This document shows positions 1 to 6,308 of a stretch of DNA of 6,649 nucleotides, one piece after another. Numbering within the stretch: the stretch's first letter is position 1; the number at the start of each line of letters is the position of its first letter. A program made the position numbers and the translations under genes. The stretch is taken from the NCBI GenBank assembly GCA_025924755.1, contig JAICHT010000205.1, positions 1-6,649 on the forward strand. The letters run 5' to 3'. The stretch comes from Chitinophagaceae bacterium. Its GTDB lineage: Bacteria; Bacteroidota; Bacteroidia; Chitinophagales; Chitinophagaceae. The notes under the pieces are model-generated. The model was not told where the DNA came from. It worked only from the letters and a program-made list of their open reading frames with translations, and did no database searches.

Positions 1-222
1 AATTCTTCGGATCCATCCGCCCAGGGCTCCTTCAAACTTATATTGCTTTAGATGCTTAAACACTTTTACAAAACCTTCCTGCAACACATCTTCCGCATCT
101 GCTGAAGACTTGGTATAGCGGTAACAAACACCCAGCATAGCAGGTGCAAAATGCTCATACAACTGCCGTTGTGCCGCAGCTTTTTCTTTTAAGCATTCTT
201 TTACCAGCCGGTGGTCATCCAT
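1..222 (-). CDS. ECF-type RNA polymerase sigma-70 factor, N-terminal part (cut by window edge)
   Basis: This is the first 74 codons of an extracytoplasmic-function sigma factor, which would direct core RNA polymerase to a specific promoter set. The frame runs from an ATG at 222 off the left edge, with an in-frame TGA ten codons beyond the two-codon gap upstream, so the start is well bounded. Visible are the region 2.1 helix (LYEHFAPAMLGVCYRY, residues 21-36), the region 2.2 core-binding motif (DAEDVLQEGFVKVF, residues 42-55) and the start of region 2.3/2.4 (YKFEGALGGWIRRI, residues 61-74). Region 4 lies outside the window. The GxxxGWIRRI form is common in Bacteroidota ECF factors. No anti-sigma gene is visible upstream; if there is one, it lies past the left edge. 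It follows the SRPBCC gene on the same strand after 110 bp. Function class is secure; the regulon is unknown. Confidence 0.93.
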   Translation of the reverse strand, partial: MDDHRLVKECLKEKAAAQRQLYEHFAPAMLGVCYRYTKSSADAEDVLQEGFVKVFKHLKQYKFEGALGGWIRRI

Positions 223-332
223 TCTACAGTAAATATATAAGGGCTTGACAACTATTACTAATCAAGCGTTGCAGCAGCACTCCATTCTTTTTGAGCTTGC
301 ATTTTAATAAGGGGAAGGTGGGAAGAGACCTA

Positions 333-791
333 TTACTCCTTTTCTTCTATTTGTTTAAGGTTTGCAAGCCCCTGTTCCATCATCACGCCAAAAGTGTTTT
401 CGTAAAACAGGCTGGAGAATTTTTGCCACGGGTACCAGGGTAGCTTAAAATCCATATACCATTGCAGCGTTACCGAATCGCTATTGGAAAAATGATGCAG
501 CTGCCAGCCACTGGTAAACGGCCTTTTTTCTGCCTGTTGCATTTGCACTACTACTTCAGAATCGTTTTGTAAAATTGGAGTAACCGTGATGGGCTTATTG
601 GTCTTATTGGATGAATAAGCCGGGTGCCACTCGTGCCATTTGCCGGTATCTTTTATCAGCCCTATAACGCTATCGCTGCCTGCTTTTAAATTGATAGCTT
701 TTGATATGCGGATATGCGATGGAATTTGCAAGGAGATTGCAGTTAAAATTCCAAAGAAAATAAGTATACTAATAAGTGCCAGCTTAATCAT
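333..791 (-). CDS. Membrane-anchored SRPBCC / polyketide-cyclase-like protein
   Basis: A protein of 152 residues from the ATG at 791, or 154 if an in-frame GTG at 797 is used; I prefer the ATG. Residues about 3-21 form one hydrophobic helix (IKLALISILIFFGILTAIS), then an alpha+beta domain begins with IPSHIRISKAINLKAGSDSV and continues through GLIKDTGKWHEWHP. Together with the C-terminal amphipathic helix ending in GLANLKQIEEKE, this is the pattern of SRPBCC (START-like) proteins, which bind hydrophobic ligands in a helix-grip fold. No catalytic residues can be assigned and the ligand is unknown. The start lies 15 bp after the stop of the ABC permease gene, so the two are probably cotranscribed. 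The domain most likely faces the periplasm, an inference from the single N-terminal helix preceded by a lysine. The fold assignment rests on overall pattern and not on a strict motif. Confidence 0.78.
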   Translation of the reverse strand: MIKLALISILIFFGILTAISLQIPSHIRISKAINLKAGSDSVIGLIKDTGKWHEWHPAYSSNKTNKPITVTPILQNDSEVVVQMQQAEKRPFTSGWQLHHFSNSDSVTLQWYMDFKLPWYPWQKFSSLFYENTFGVMMEQGLANLKQIEEKE

Positions 792-806
792 TCTCACAAT
801 AAAAAT

Positions 807-1913
807 TTACTCCCAACGAAATACTTTGATTGCAACACCATATATGACTATGCCCCACAGGATGAGCACCCCGATCTGCAACCAGCAGTCGCTTAAATGA
901 GCGCCTTCAAAAGCAATTTTGCGCATAGCGTCATTAAAATAAGTAAGGGGCAATATGCGGCAGATTGGTTGCAGCCACGCCGGAAAAACATCAATGGAAA
1001 AAAAAGTTCCGGCCAATAAAAACTGCGGCAAGGTAACAATATTGGCTAAAGGCGGAATGGTGCTTTCGTTGTTTGCCAGTCCGCTTACCACAAAACCAAA
1101 GCCCATAAAAACCAATAAGGCAATGAAACTCAGCACCATAATTTCTAAAAAGGTAAGCCAGCCGTGTACCAGTGTAAAATGAAAAAAGAAATGGCCGATT
1201 GCAATAATGATAACAGCCGTAATTAATTGAAAAATGACCCGGCTCAACCCCTCGCCCAATACAATATAACTTCTGTTAATGGGGGTAGCATAAAACCGTT
1301 TTAATACCAGCTGCTGCCGCAGGTTAAAAAACAAAAAAGCCACGCCAAACACACCGGAGCTTAACAGCGAAAAGCCCAACTGGCCGGGTAAAATAAAATC
1401 AATCGTGCGATATTCCCGAACCGTTGTGATCTGCGGAGCTACCTGTGCATAGGTTTGCTGTTGCTGAAAGGTGGACCTGTCTATCTTTGATATGATGTTT
1501 TCCAGCAGCGGCAAAAAAGTAGCAAATTTATCGGCACTGGCTGTAGTAGCATTAAACTTTACCAGGTAGCTAAAATTTTTACCCGGAACATTTGCTTTCT
1601 CTATATCCAATACACCGGTTATTCTGCCTTTTGACAAATCTTCCTGTAGTGCAGCGGCATTTTTTTCGGTAACGAATTTTACATTCTTAAAACTTTTAAG
1701 CGAATCAATCACCCCGTTACTGGTATCGCTGTTTGGAGCCAGCACCACTTTGTAAGAAGGACCGCCGCCGCTTCCGATAAAGCCAAAAACCAAAATAAAA
1801 ATCAAGGGGAAAAAAATACTGAACACCACCGCTGAAGGGCTACGCAAAATAGCTCTCAGGCTGCCTTTGGTGATGGCCAGCATAGCGGTAATTTGATTGT
1901 AAGTTGTAGGCAT
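807..1913 (-). CDS. ABC-2 type transporter permease subunit
   Basis: A 368-residue integral membrane protein when started at the ATG at 1913. The frame stays open to 1961, but that extension overlaps sppA and contains a likely promoter, so the inner start is preferred. The order is typical of ABC-2 permeases with a large outer loop: a cytoplasmic N-terminus (MLAITKGSLRAILRSPSAVV, residues 11-30), TM1 at about 29-47, an external domain at about 50-172, then five more hydrophobic segments at roughly 175-197, 223-245, 252-278, 285-307 and 344-364. The RFYATPINRSYIVLGEG stretch (206-222) matches the LkRl..TPi.r..ii.g.. coupling region of the family, and LPQFLLAGTFFSIDVFPAWL (295-314) matches its conserved late segment. 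Such proteins move drugs, lipids or polysaccharides using a separate ATPase. No ATPase gene is present in this window, so the partner must be elsewhere. Substrate unknown. Confidence 0.92.
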   Translation of the reverse strand: MPTTYNQITAMLAITKGSLRAILRSPSAVVFSIFFPLIFILVFGFIGSGGGPSYKVVLAPNSDTSNGVIDSLKSFKNVKFVTEKNAAALQEDLSKGRITGVLDIEKANVPGKNFSYLVKFNATTASADKFATFLPLLENIISKIDRSTFQQQQTYAQVAPQITTVREYRTIDFILPGQLGFSLLSSGVFGVAFLFFNLRQQLVLKRFYATPINRSYIVLGEGLSRVIFQLITAVIIIAIGHFFFHFTLVHGWLTFLEIMVLSFIALLVFMGFGFVVSGLANNESTIPPLANIVTLPQFLLAGTFFSIDVFPAWLQPICRILPLTYFNDAMRKIAFEGAHLSDCWLQIGVLILWGIVIYGVAIKVFRWE

Positions 1914-1930
1914 CAATAATAAATTCGCCG

Positions 1931-1963
1931 CAAAAGTAGCTTTAATGTATATAGAATTCAAAA
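1931..1963 (-). promoter_or_regulatory. Probable Bacteroidota-type promoter for the ABC permease gene
   Basis: On the minus strand TTTTG (1963-1959) is followed after 20 nt by TACTTTTG (1938-1931), an exact fit to the -33 TTG / -7 TAnnTTTG pattern of the main Bacteroidota sigma factor. The predicted transcript start is near 1926, giving a leader of about 13 nt to the ATG at 1913. The -33 box lies inside the last codons of sppA and the -7 box just past its stop. This is a sequence match only. Confidence 0.5.
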
Positions 1964-3678
1964 GGCATACGGGCCTGTACCGTATTGCACATTTGCCGGA
2001 TGCGGATTAACTGCTGAAATACTTTAAAATTTTCTGTACCTATCTGCGCTTTAATATTGGCTGCTGGCTCGTCCTGGTCTCTGTTGAGCAGCCGGTTTAT
2101 CCAGCTTTCATTTTCGGGATATTCTCGTAAACGGTAATCCGATGTTTTTGCCATACGGGCTGCGCAATCAATAGCAGTCTGTAATGAACCCATTTTATCT
2201 ACAAGGCCAATTTTCAATGCATCTTCCCCGCTCCACACGCGGCCCTGAGCTATACTATCCACAAATGCCACATCTTTTCTTCTGCCTTGGGCCACACGTT
2301 GTTTAAAACGCATATACATCCGGTCTACCCCAGCTTGTGCAAAACGCCTTTCCGCATCGGTCATTGGCCGGTAAATAGCACCGGCATCCGCATAGGTAGC
2401 CGTTTTTACACCGTCGAACGTGACACCAAGTTTATTTTTAAAGAAATCTTCCGTATTGGGTACTAACGAAAACACACCGATGGAACCTGTGATAGTATTA
2501 GGATTTGAAAAAATACTATCAGCGCCGGCAGCAATATAATAGCCACCCGATGCAGCCACATCGCCAAAGCTTACTATTACCGGCTTATCCTGCTTGGCCA
2601 ATGTGAGCTCCCGCCAGATGTTTTCACTGGCCAGTGCACTGCCACCACCCGAATTAATCCGCAGCACAATGGCTTTGATTTTTTTATCCAGCCGTGCTTT
2701 GCGTACCAGCTTCACAAACTTTTCCCCGCCAATATTATTGTTGCTTCCCGGCCCATCTACAATATCGCCTTCGGCATATATCACTGCAATACGGTCGCTG
2801 CCGCTTTTTTGATAATCGGCTGCGTCGGCATATTTATCAATGGTAATAAAATTGAGCTTGTCATATTTTCCAATATGCAAGCGCTGCTTTATCACATCTT
2901 TTACGCCATCATCATACTTCAACCCATCCACCAGTTTATTATTCAACGCATCGTCGGCAGTCTGTATGGCTCCGGTATTGGCTAAGTTGTGTAAGGTAGC
3001 GGTATCTATTTTCCGCTGTTCAGCAGCTTGCATTAAAAAGTAGCTGTACAAGTTATTTAACCATACCGTAGTTTGCAACCTGTTTTCAGGGGACATTTTA
3101 TCAAACCGCAGGGATTCGGTAGCGCTTTTAAACTTTCCCGCATAAAAAACCTGCACCTTCATATCTAACTTATCCAGCATGCCTTTTATAAAAGGGATAT
3201 CTGTATTAAAACCCGACCAGTCTAAATTTCCAATTGGATTTAGAAAAATACGATCGGCCACGTTTGCTACAAAATAGGCTTTCTGCGTCATCATATCACC
3301 ATGCGCTATCACAAACTTTTTAGACGTTTTAAAATCCAGCAAGGCATTGCGCAGTTCATTACAGCTGGCATACCCGTTTTCATTATCATTCGCTACCAGG
3401 TACACGCCTGAAATATGGTCGTCGGTTTTAGCATAGCGCAAAAGGCGGATCACATCATACAAACCCGGCGTACTGCTATTAATGGATGGGAAACTGCCGG
3501 GCTGCTCCCGTTCATGAAACTGTTGGTTTAAATCAATAACCAGTACGGACTTCTCTTCTACCTTCGGCTTTTTGGAAGAGGCGCTGCTTACTATACCTAC
3601 TACAATAAAAATAACAATAGCCACTAAAGTAATCAGGGCGAGAAGGGAGGCTAAAAATATTTTAAAGAAACTTCTCAT
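1942..3678 (-). CDS. sppA: Signal peptide peptidase SppA, 67K type
   Basis: A 578-residue inner-membrane serine protease that degrades signal peptides left after protein export. The N-terminus holds one membrane helix (about residues 7-31). The rest consists of two ClpP/crotonase-like halves, as in the long E. coli form (618 residues). The catalytic Ser/Lys dyad is recognisable: Lys184 in the N-terminal half (AGKFKSATE, followed by RFDKMSPENR) and Ser377 in the C-terminal half (FGDVAASGGYYIAAGAD). The conserved LRINSGGGSALASE segment (339-352), the SNPNTITGSIGVFS segment (391-404) and the late GRVWSGEDALKIGLVDKMG segment (479-497) are also present. All expected parts are there, so it should be active. 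It is divergent from folK, with 63 bp between the start codons, and is the first gene of the minus-strand block. The ABC permease starts 28 bp after its stop. Confidence 0.97.
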   Translation of the reverse strand: MRSFFKIFLASLLALITLVAIVIFIVVGIVSSASSKKPKVEEKSVLVIDLNQQFHEREQPGSFPSINSSTPGLYDVIRLLRYAKTDDHISGVYLVANDNENGYASCNELRNALLDFKTSKKFVIAHGDMMTQKAYFVANVADRIFLNPIGNLDWSGFNTDIPFIKGMLDKLDMKVQVFYAGKFKSATESLRFDKMSPENRLQTTVWLNNLYSYFLMQAAEQRKIDTATLHNLANTGAIQTADDALNNKLVDGLKYDDGVKDVIKQRLHIGKYDKLNFITIDKYADAADYQKSGSDRIAVIYAEGDIVDGPGSNNNIGGEKFVKLVRKARLDKKIKAIVLRINSGGGSALASENIWRELTLAKQDKPVIVSFGDVAASGGYYIAAGADSIFSNPNTITGSIGVFSLVPNTEDFFKNKLGVTFDGVKTATYADAGAIYRPMTDAERRFAQAGVDRMYMRFKQRVAQGRRKDVAFVDSIAQGRVWSGEDALKIGLVDKMGSLQTAIDCAARMAKTSDYRLREYPENESWINRLLNRDQDEPAANIKAQIGTENFKVFQQLIRIRQMCNTVQARMPFEFYIH

Positions 3679-3700
3679 AGCGGTTCTTAATTGAATTGCT

Positions 3701-3708
3701 CAAAAATA
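3701..3708 (-). promoter_or_regulatory. Candidate -7 element for sppA
   Basis: On the minus strand TATTTTTG (3708-3701) fits TAnnTTTG exactly and ends 22 nt before the sppA ATG. No TTG is found 19-21 nt upstream, where the -33 box is expected, so only half of the promoter is supported. No matching plus-strand element for folK is evident in the same 63-bp region. Confidence 0.35.
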
Positions 3709-3715
3709 AAAGATA

Positions 3716-3732
3716 TTTGATGCGGTTTGATG
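3716..3732. repeat. Short direct repeat in the sppA-folK intergenic region
   Basis: TTTGATG occurs at 3716-3722 and again at 3726-3732, spaced exactly 10 bp, about one helical turn. It lies just upstream of the folK ATG (3742) and upstream of the candidate sppA -7 element. It could be a binding site, but two 7-mers in AT-rich DNA can also arise by chance. Confidence 0.3.
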
Positions 3733-3741
3733 GTTTAAGTT

Positions 3742-4221
3742 ATGAATGTAGCGTATTTATTGACAGGAGGAAATATTGGCAACCGGTTGCAACAGCTTTC
3801 TGATGCCAAAGATGCAATAGCGGAAAATTGTGGGGTGATATCCAACGCATCGGCTGTATATGAAACGGAAGCCTGGGGCTTGAAAGACCAGGAAAAATTT
3901 TTAAACCAAGCGCTGGAACTGCAAACCAGCTTAGATGCAGCAAAGCTGTTGCAATGTATATTAAACGTAGAGCAAACCCTTGGCCGTAAACGCCAAATGA
4001 AATACGGCCCCCGCACCATTGATATTGACATTCTGCTTTTCAACAATGATATTATCCAGACTGAGGATTTGATCGTGCCGCATCCGGAACTGCCCAACCG
4101 CCGTTTTGCACTGGAATGTCTGGCACAGATTGCAGCAGGTATTGTTCATCCTGTGTTGCACAAAAGTATCGCGCAGTTATTAACAGAGTGTACCGACACT
4201 TTAAAGGTGTATAAATTTTAA
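3742..4221 (+). CDS. folK: 2-amino-4-hydroxy-6-hydroxymethyldihydropteridine diphosphokinase (HPPK)
   Basis: A 159-residue cytoplasmic enzyme that transfers pyrophosphate from ATP to 6-hydroxymethyl-7,8-dihydropterin, the step before dihydropteroate synthase in folate synthesis. Its length matches the E. coli enzyme (about 158). Family motifs run in order: the N-terminal YLLTGGNIGNR (5-15), the pterin-loop region SAVYETEAWGLKDQEKFLNQ (37-56), the ATP-binding arginines in LGRKR (80-84), the signature GPRTIDIDILLF (89-100) with the two magnesium-binding aspartates Asp94 and Asp96, and DLIVPHPELPNRRFALECL (109-127) with His114. All key residues are present. The TGGN form of the first motif replaces the more common GSN and is not a sign of damage. 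It starts the plus-strand block, divergent from sppA, and the deoxynucleoside kinase follows 66 bp later. Start at 3742 is the only sensible ATG. Confidence 0.97.
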   Translation: MNVAYLLTGGNIGNRLQQLSDAKDAIAENCGVISNASAVYETEAWGLKDQEKFLNQALELQTSLDAAKLLQCILNVEQTLGRKRQMKYGPRTIDIDILLFNNDIIQTEDLIVPHPELPNRRFALECLAQIAAGIVHPVLHKSIAQLLTECTDTLKVYKF

Positions 4222-4255
4222 ACGGCTTCTTTTAACCATATCATTTTTAATTCAT

Positions 4256-4263
4256 TTACTTTG
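4256..4263 (+). promoter_or_regulatory. Candidate -7 element for the deoxynucleoside kinase gene
   Basis: TTACTTTG followed by CCGC resembles the TAnnTTTG element with one mismatch and ends 24 nt before the ATG at 4288. The expected -33 position holds only a T-run (TTTTAA near 4230-4235) and no TTG. It suggests the kinase can be transcribed separately from folK, although read-through from folK is equally possible. Confidence 0.33.
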
Positions 4264-4287
4264 CCGCACCGGATATAAGCTACATTG

Positions 4288-4920
4288 ATGAAGTATAATT
4301 TTATTACGATTGAAGGAAACATTGGTGCCGGAAAAACCACGCTGGCGCATTTGCTGGCCAAGCATTACAATGCACGGTTGATACTGGAAGGTTTTGCTGA
4401 CAATCCTTTTTTGCCAAAGTTTTACGAAAGCCCGCAACAGTTTGCATTTCCGCTGGAGCTTTTTTTTATGGCAGAACGCTATAAGCAATTGAAGGAACTG
4501 ATACAGCAAAAAGATTTATTTCAGAACGTTACTATCTCTGATTATTTATTTACCAAGTGTTTGTTATTTGCCAAAGTCAATCTGCCCGAAGATGAGTACC
4601 ACTTATACCAGCGCCTTTTCGAAATTATTCACCAGCAGTTGGTGCACCCCGATATATTAATATACCTGCATTCACCGGTGGCGCGGCTGCAGGAAAACAT
4701 TCGCAAGCGCAACCGCATGTATGAGCAAAAAATTCCGGATGCGTATTTATTGAGCCTGCAGGAAACCTATATTAATTATATAAAGCAGCACAATATTAAA
4801 ACCATTTTTGTAGATGCCTCCAAAGCCGATTTTTTAGGTAATCCACAGCATATGCAGGCCATAACCGATGCGCTGGAAAAAGATTACGACAACGGGCAGC
4901 ATTTTTTAAGTTTGCCCTGA
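4288..4920 (+). CDS. Deoxynucleoside kinase (dNK/dGK family)
   Basis: A 210-residue cytoplasmic kinase that phosphorylates deoxynucleosides to their 5'-monophosphates for nucleotide salvage. The P-loop is GNIGAGKTT (residues 10-18) with Lys16. Glu34 in LILEGFADNPFLPKFYE sits at the place of the family's catalytic base. LFFMAERYKQL (58-68) contains the nucleoside-binding arginine region, and TISDYLFTKCLLFAKVNL (82-99) corresponds to the conserved DRS/SDY segment. PDILIYLHSP (121-130) is a core strand, and the arginine-rich LID is IRKRNRMYE (138-146). Which base it prefers (dA, dG, dC or dT) cannot be told from sequence. The open frame extends one codon further to a TTG at 4285, but the ATG at 4288 is the better start. 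It follows folK by 66 bp, and I recall this pairing as common in Bacteroidota, which I could not check here. Confidence 0.93.
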   Translation: MKYNFITIEGNIGAGKTTLAHLLAKHYNARLILEGFADNPFLPKFYESPQQFAFPLELFFMAERYKQLKELIQQKDLFQNVTISDYLFTKCLLFAKVNLPEDEYHLYQRLFEIIHQQLVHPDILIYLHSPVARLQENIRKRNRMYEQKIPDAYLLSLQETYINYIKQHNIKTIFVDASKADFLGNPQHMQAITDALEKDYDNGQHFLSLP

Positions 4921-4978
4921 TTTTTTGGTACCGGCTTTTGCATTTCTGTTCACTGCCGGTTGTGTCACTCCCTGCATC

Positions 4979-5008
4979 GTTCTGTACGCTATTCATCATT
5001 TATATTTG
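4979..5008 (+). promoter_or_regulatory. Probable promoter for the MFS transporter gene
   Basis: TATATTTG at 5001-5008 fits the TAnnTTTG -7 element exactly and is followed by CA. The -33 region is imperfect (GTT at 4979-4981, 19 nt upstream, instead of TTG). A transcript starting near 5013 would leave a leader of roughly 15 nt to the ATG at 5028, like the spacing at the permease promoter. Confidence 0.45.
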
Positions 5009-5027
5009 CAGACTTTACTTATCACGA

Positions 5028-6260
5028 ATGAGATCAGAGAGTTTAGCCCCCTTACAACACCGAGAGTACCGCTTGTATATTTTAGTACGTTTTTTTTATA
5101 CAATGGCGTTGCGTATGGTAGCTACGTCGGTAGCCTATCAATTATTTCAGCTCACAAAAAGTTCATTTTCCATTGGCGTGGTGGGCTTATCTGAGTTTGT
5201 GCCGGTGTTTTCGCTGGCGCTTTATGCCGGTCATGTCATTGATAAATCGGACAAACGAACCTTATGGCTGCGAGGCATCAGTTCTTATTCTATTTGTGCC
5301 ATAGCCTTATTGGTAATTACGATGCCTGCAATTGAAAGACATTTAAGTGAAACGGTATTAGAATTAAGCTTTTATATCATCATCTTTTTAACCGGCGTTA
5401 TCCGTGCATTTGCCGGGCCTACTTCCAGTGCTATTGTGGCGCAGTTGGTGCCGCGTGCCATCTTGCCATTTGCAGCCAATATCAGTACCACTTCCTACCT
5501 GGTGGCTTCAATAGTAGGCCATGCTTCCGCCGGGTTTTTCATCGCTTGGTTTGGCGTGCATGCCACCTTTTATATTATCCTGCTGTATGTACTTATCGCT
5601 GCGTTCATTGTATCAAGAATTTCGAAAAAACCGGTACAACATACTAATAAAACCATTAAGGCGTGGGACAGTGTAAAAGCTGGATTGAACTATGTGTTTC
5701 ATCATAAAATATTATTAGCGGCCATATCGCTCGATCTATTTGCCGTGCTTTTTGGCGGCGCTGTAGCCCTGATACCGGAATTTGCCGACCGCATTTTAAA
5801 AGTGGGCCCTATTGGCTTCGGCTGGCTGAACGCCGCTATGGACATCGGTTCTATGATAATGATCATTACCATTACGCTGATGCCGTTGCGCCGCAAGCAG
5901 GGCACCATCCTACTATTTGCAGTCATTGCCTTTGGGCTTTGTATCATTGTATTCGGACTTTCCCGTATTTTCTGGATGTCGTTTAGCGCTTTAATGATTG
6001 CCGGAATGTTGGATGGCATCAGTGTAGTAACCCGCGGAACCATTTACCAAATTACCACGCCCGACGATATGCGGGGACGGGTAAGCGCTGTAAACTCCAT
6101 GTTTGTCAATTCATCTAACGAACTGGGACAGTTTGAAAGCGGCTTTATGGCCCGGATGCTGGGAACGGTTCCATCTGTAATTTTCGGCGGCTGTATGACC
6201 ATGCTGGTAGTAATTGTCACCTGGATAAAAGCACCAGGATTACGTAAATTTGAATACTGA
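5028..6260 (+). CDS. MFS transporter, EntS/MFS_3-like exporter family
   Basis: A 410-residue major facilitator permease from the ATG at 5028, with about 11-12 hydrophobic helices. The N-terminal segment LQHREYRLYILVRFF (9-23) and VGLSEFVPVFSLALYAGHV (52-70) are typical of the MFS_3 group that includes the enterobactin exporter EntS. Motif A is present as GHVIDKSDKRTLWLRG (68-83) with Asp72 and Arg77. The central cytoplasmic loop is around 196-222. The C-terminal half has the group's TTPDDMRGRVSAVNSMF (343-359) followed by NELGQFESGF (364-373). It probably exports a small molecule by proton antiport; no siderophore gene is nearby to suggest a substrate. The frame stays open to 4938, but those 30 codons carry a likely promoter and lack family similarity, so the later ATG is chosen. 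The length is normal for the family and the gene appears intact. Confidence 0.92.
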   Translation: MRSESLAPLQHREYRLYILVRFFYTMALRMVATSVAYQLFQLTKSSFSIGVVGLSEFVPVFSLALYAGHVIDKSDKRTLWLRGISSYSICAIALLVITMPAIERHLSETVLELSFYIIIFLTGVIRAFAGPTSSAIVAQLVPRAILPFAANISTTSYLVASIVGHASAGFFIAWFGVHATFYIILLYVLIAAFIVSRISKKPVQHTNKTIKAWDSVKAGLNYVFHHKILLAAISLDLFAVLFGGAVALIPEFADRILKVGPIGFGWLNAAMDIGSMIMIITITLMPLRRKQGTILLFAVIAFGLCIIVFGLSRIFWMSFSALMIAGMLDGISVVTRGTIYQITTPDDMRGRVSAVNSMFVNSSNELGQFESGFMARMLGTVPSVIFGGCMTMLVVIVTWIKAPGLRKFEY

Positions 6261-6279
6261 TAAACATTTTCTGTATTTG
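6249..6279 (+). promoter_or_regulatory. Probable promoter for the MBL-fold hydrolase gene
   Basis: TTTG at 6249-6252 is followed after 19 nt by TGTATTTG at 6272-6279, a match to the Bacteroidota -33/-7 pattern with one mismatch in the -7 box. The -33 box lies in the last codons of the MFS gene. The -7 box ends 29 nt before the ATG at 6309. The match is suggestive and not proven. Confidence 0.4.
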
Positions 6280-6308
6280 CTTGTTTTTATAACTCATAAT
6301 TAATTACT

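Noticed and set aside
1..14. Window begins AATTC and has GGATCC at 9-14, resembling a cloning junction.
   Set aside because: The sigma factor reading frame runs through both sites with the expected region 2 sequence (GGWIRRI), so these are natural bases.
223..240. TATATTTA on the minus strand (237-230) as a -7 element for the sigma factor gene.
   Set aside because: It differs from TAnnTTTG at the last base, leaves only about 7 nt to the start codon, and has no TTG at a suitable distance.
243..267. Inverted repeat GCTTGA...TCAAGC with a 13-nt loop between the SRPBCC and sigma factor genes, followed on the minus strand by an AT-rich run; considered as a terminator.
   Set aside because: The stem is only 6 bp, the loop is long, and the following run is CCTTATATATTT and not a clean T-tract. 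It is too weak to call.
3742..3786. HPPK first motif reads TGGNIGNR instead of the textbook GSNLGDR, which might suggest an altered enzyme.
   Set aside because: The metal-binding aspartates, ATP-binding arginines and conserved histidine are all present, and this looks like an ordinary lineage variant.
4930..4960. Inverted repeat ACCGGC...GCCGGT with a 19-nt loop after the deoxynucleoside kinase gene; considered as a terminator.
   Set aside because: The T-run lies before the stem and not after it on the plus strand, and on the minus strand the stem is followed by A residues. It does not fit an intrinsic terminator in either direction.
4925..5194. Plus-strand open frame of 89 codons overlapping the 5' part of the MFS gene.
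   Set aside because: It is out of frame with the well-supported MFS protein, shows no recognisable domain, and ends inside that gene; it is a shadow frame.
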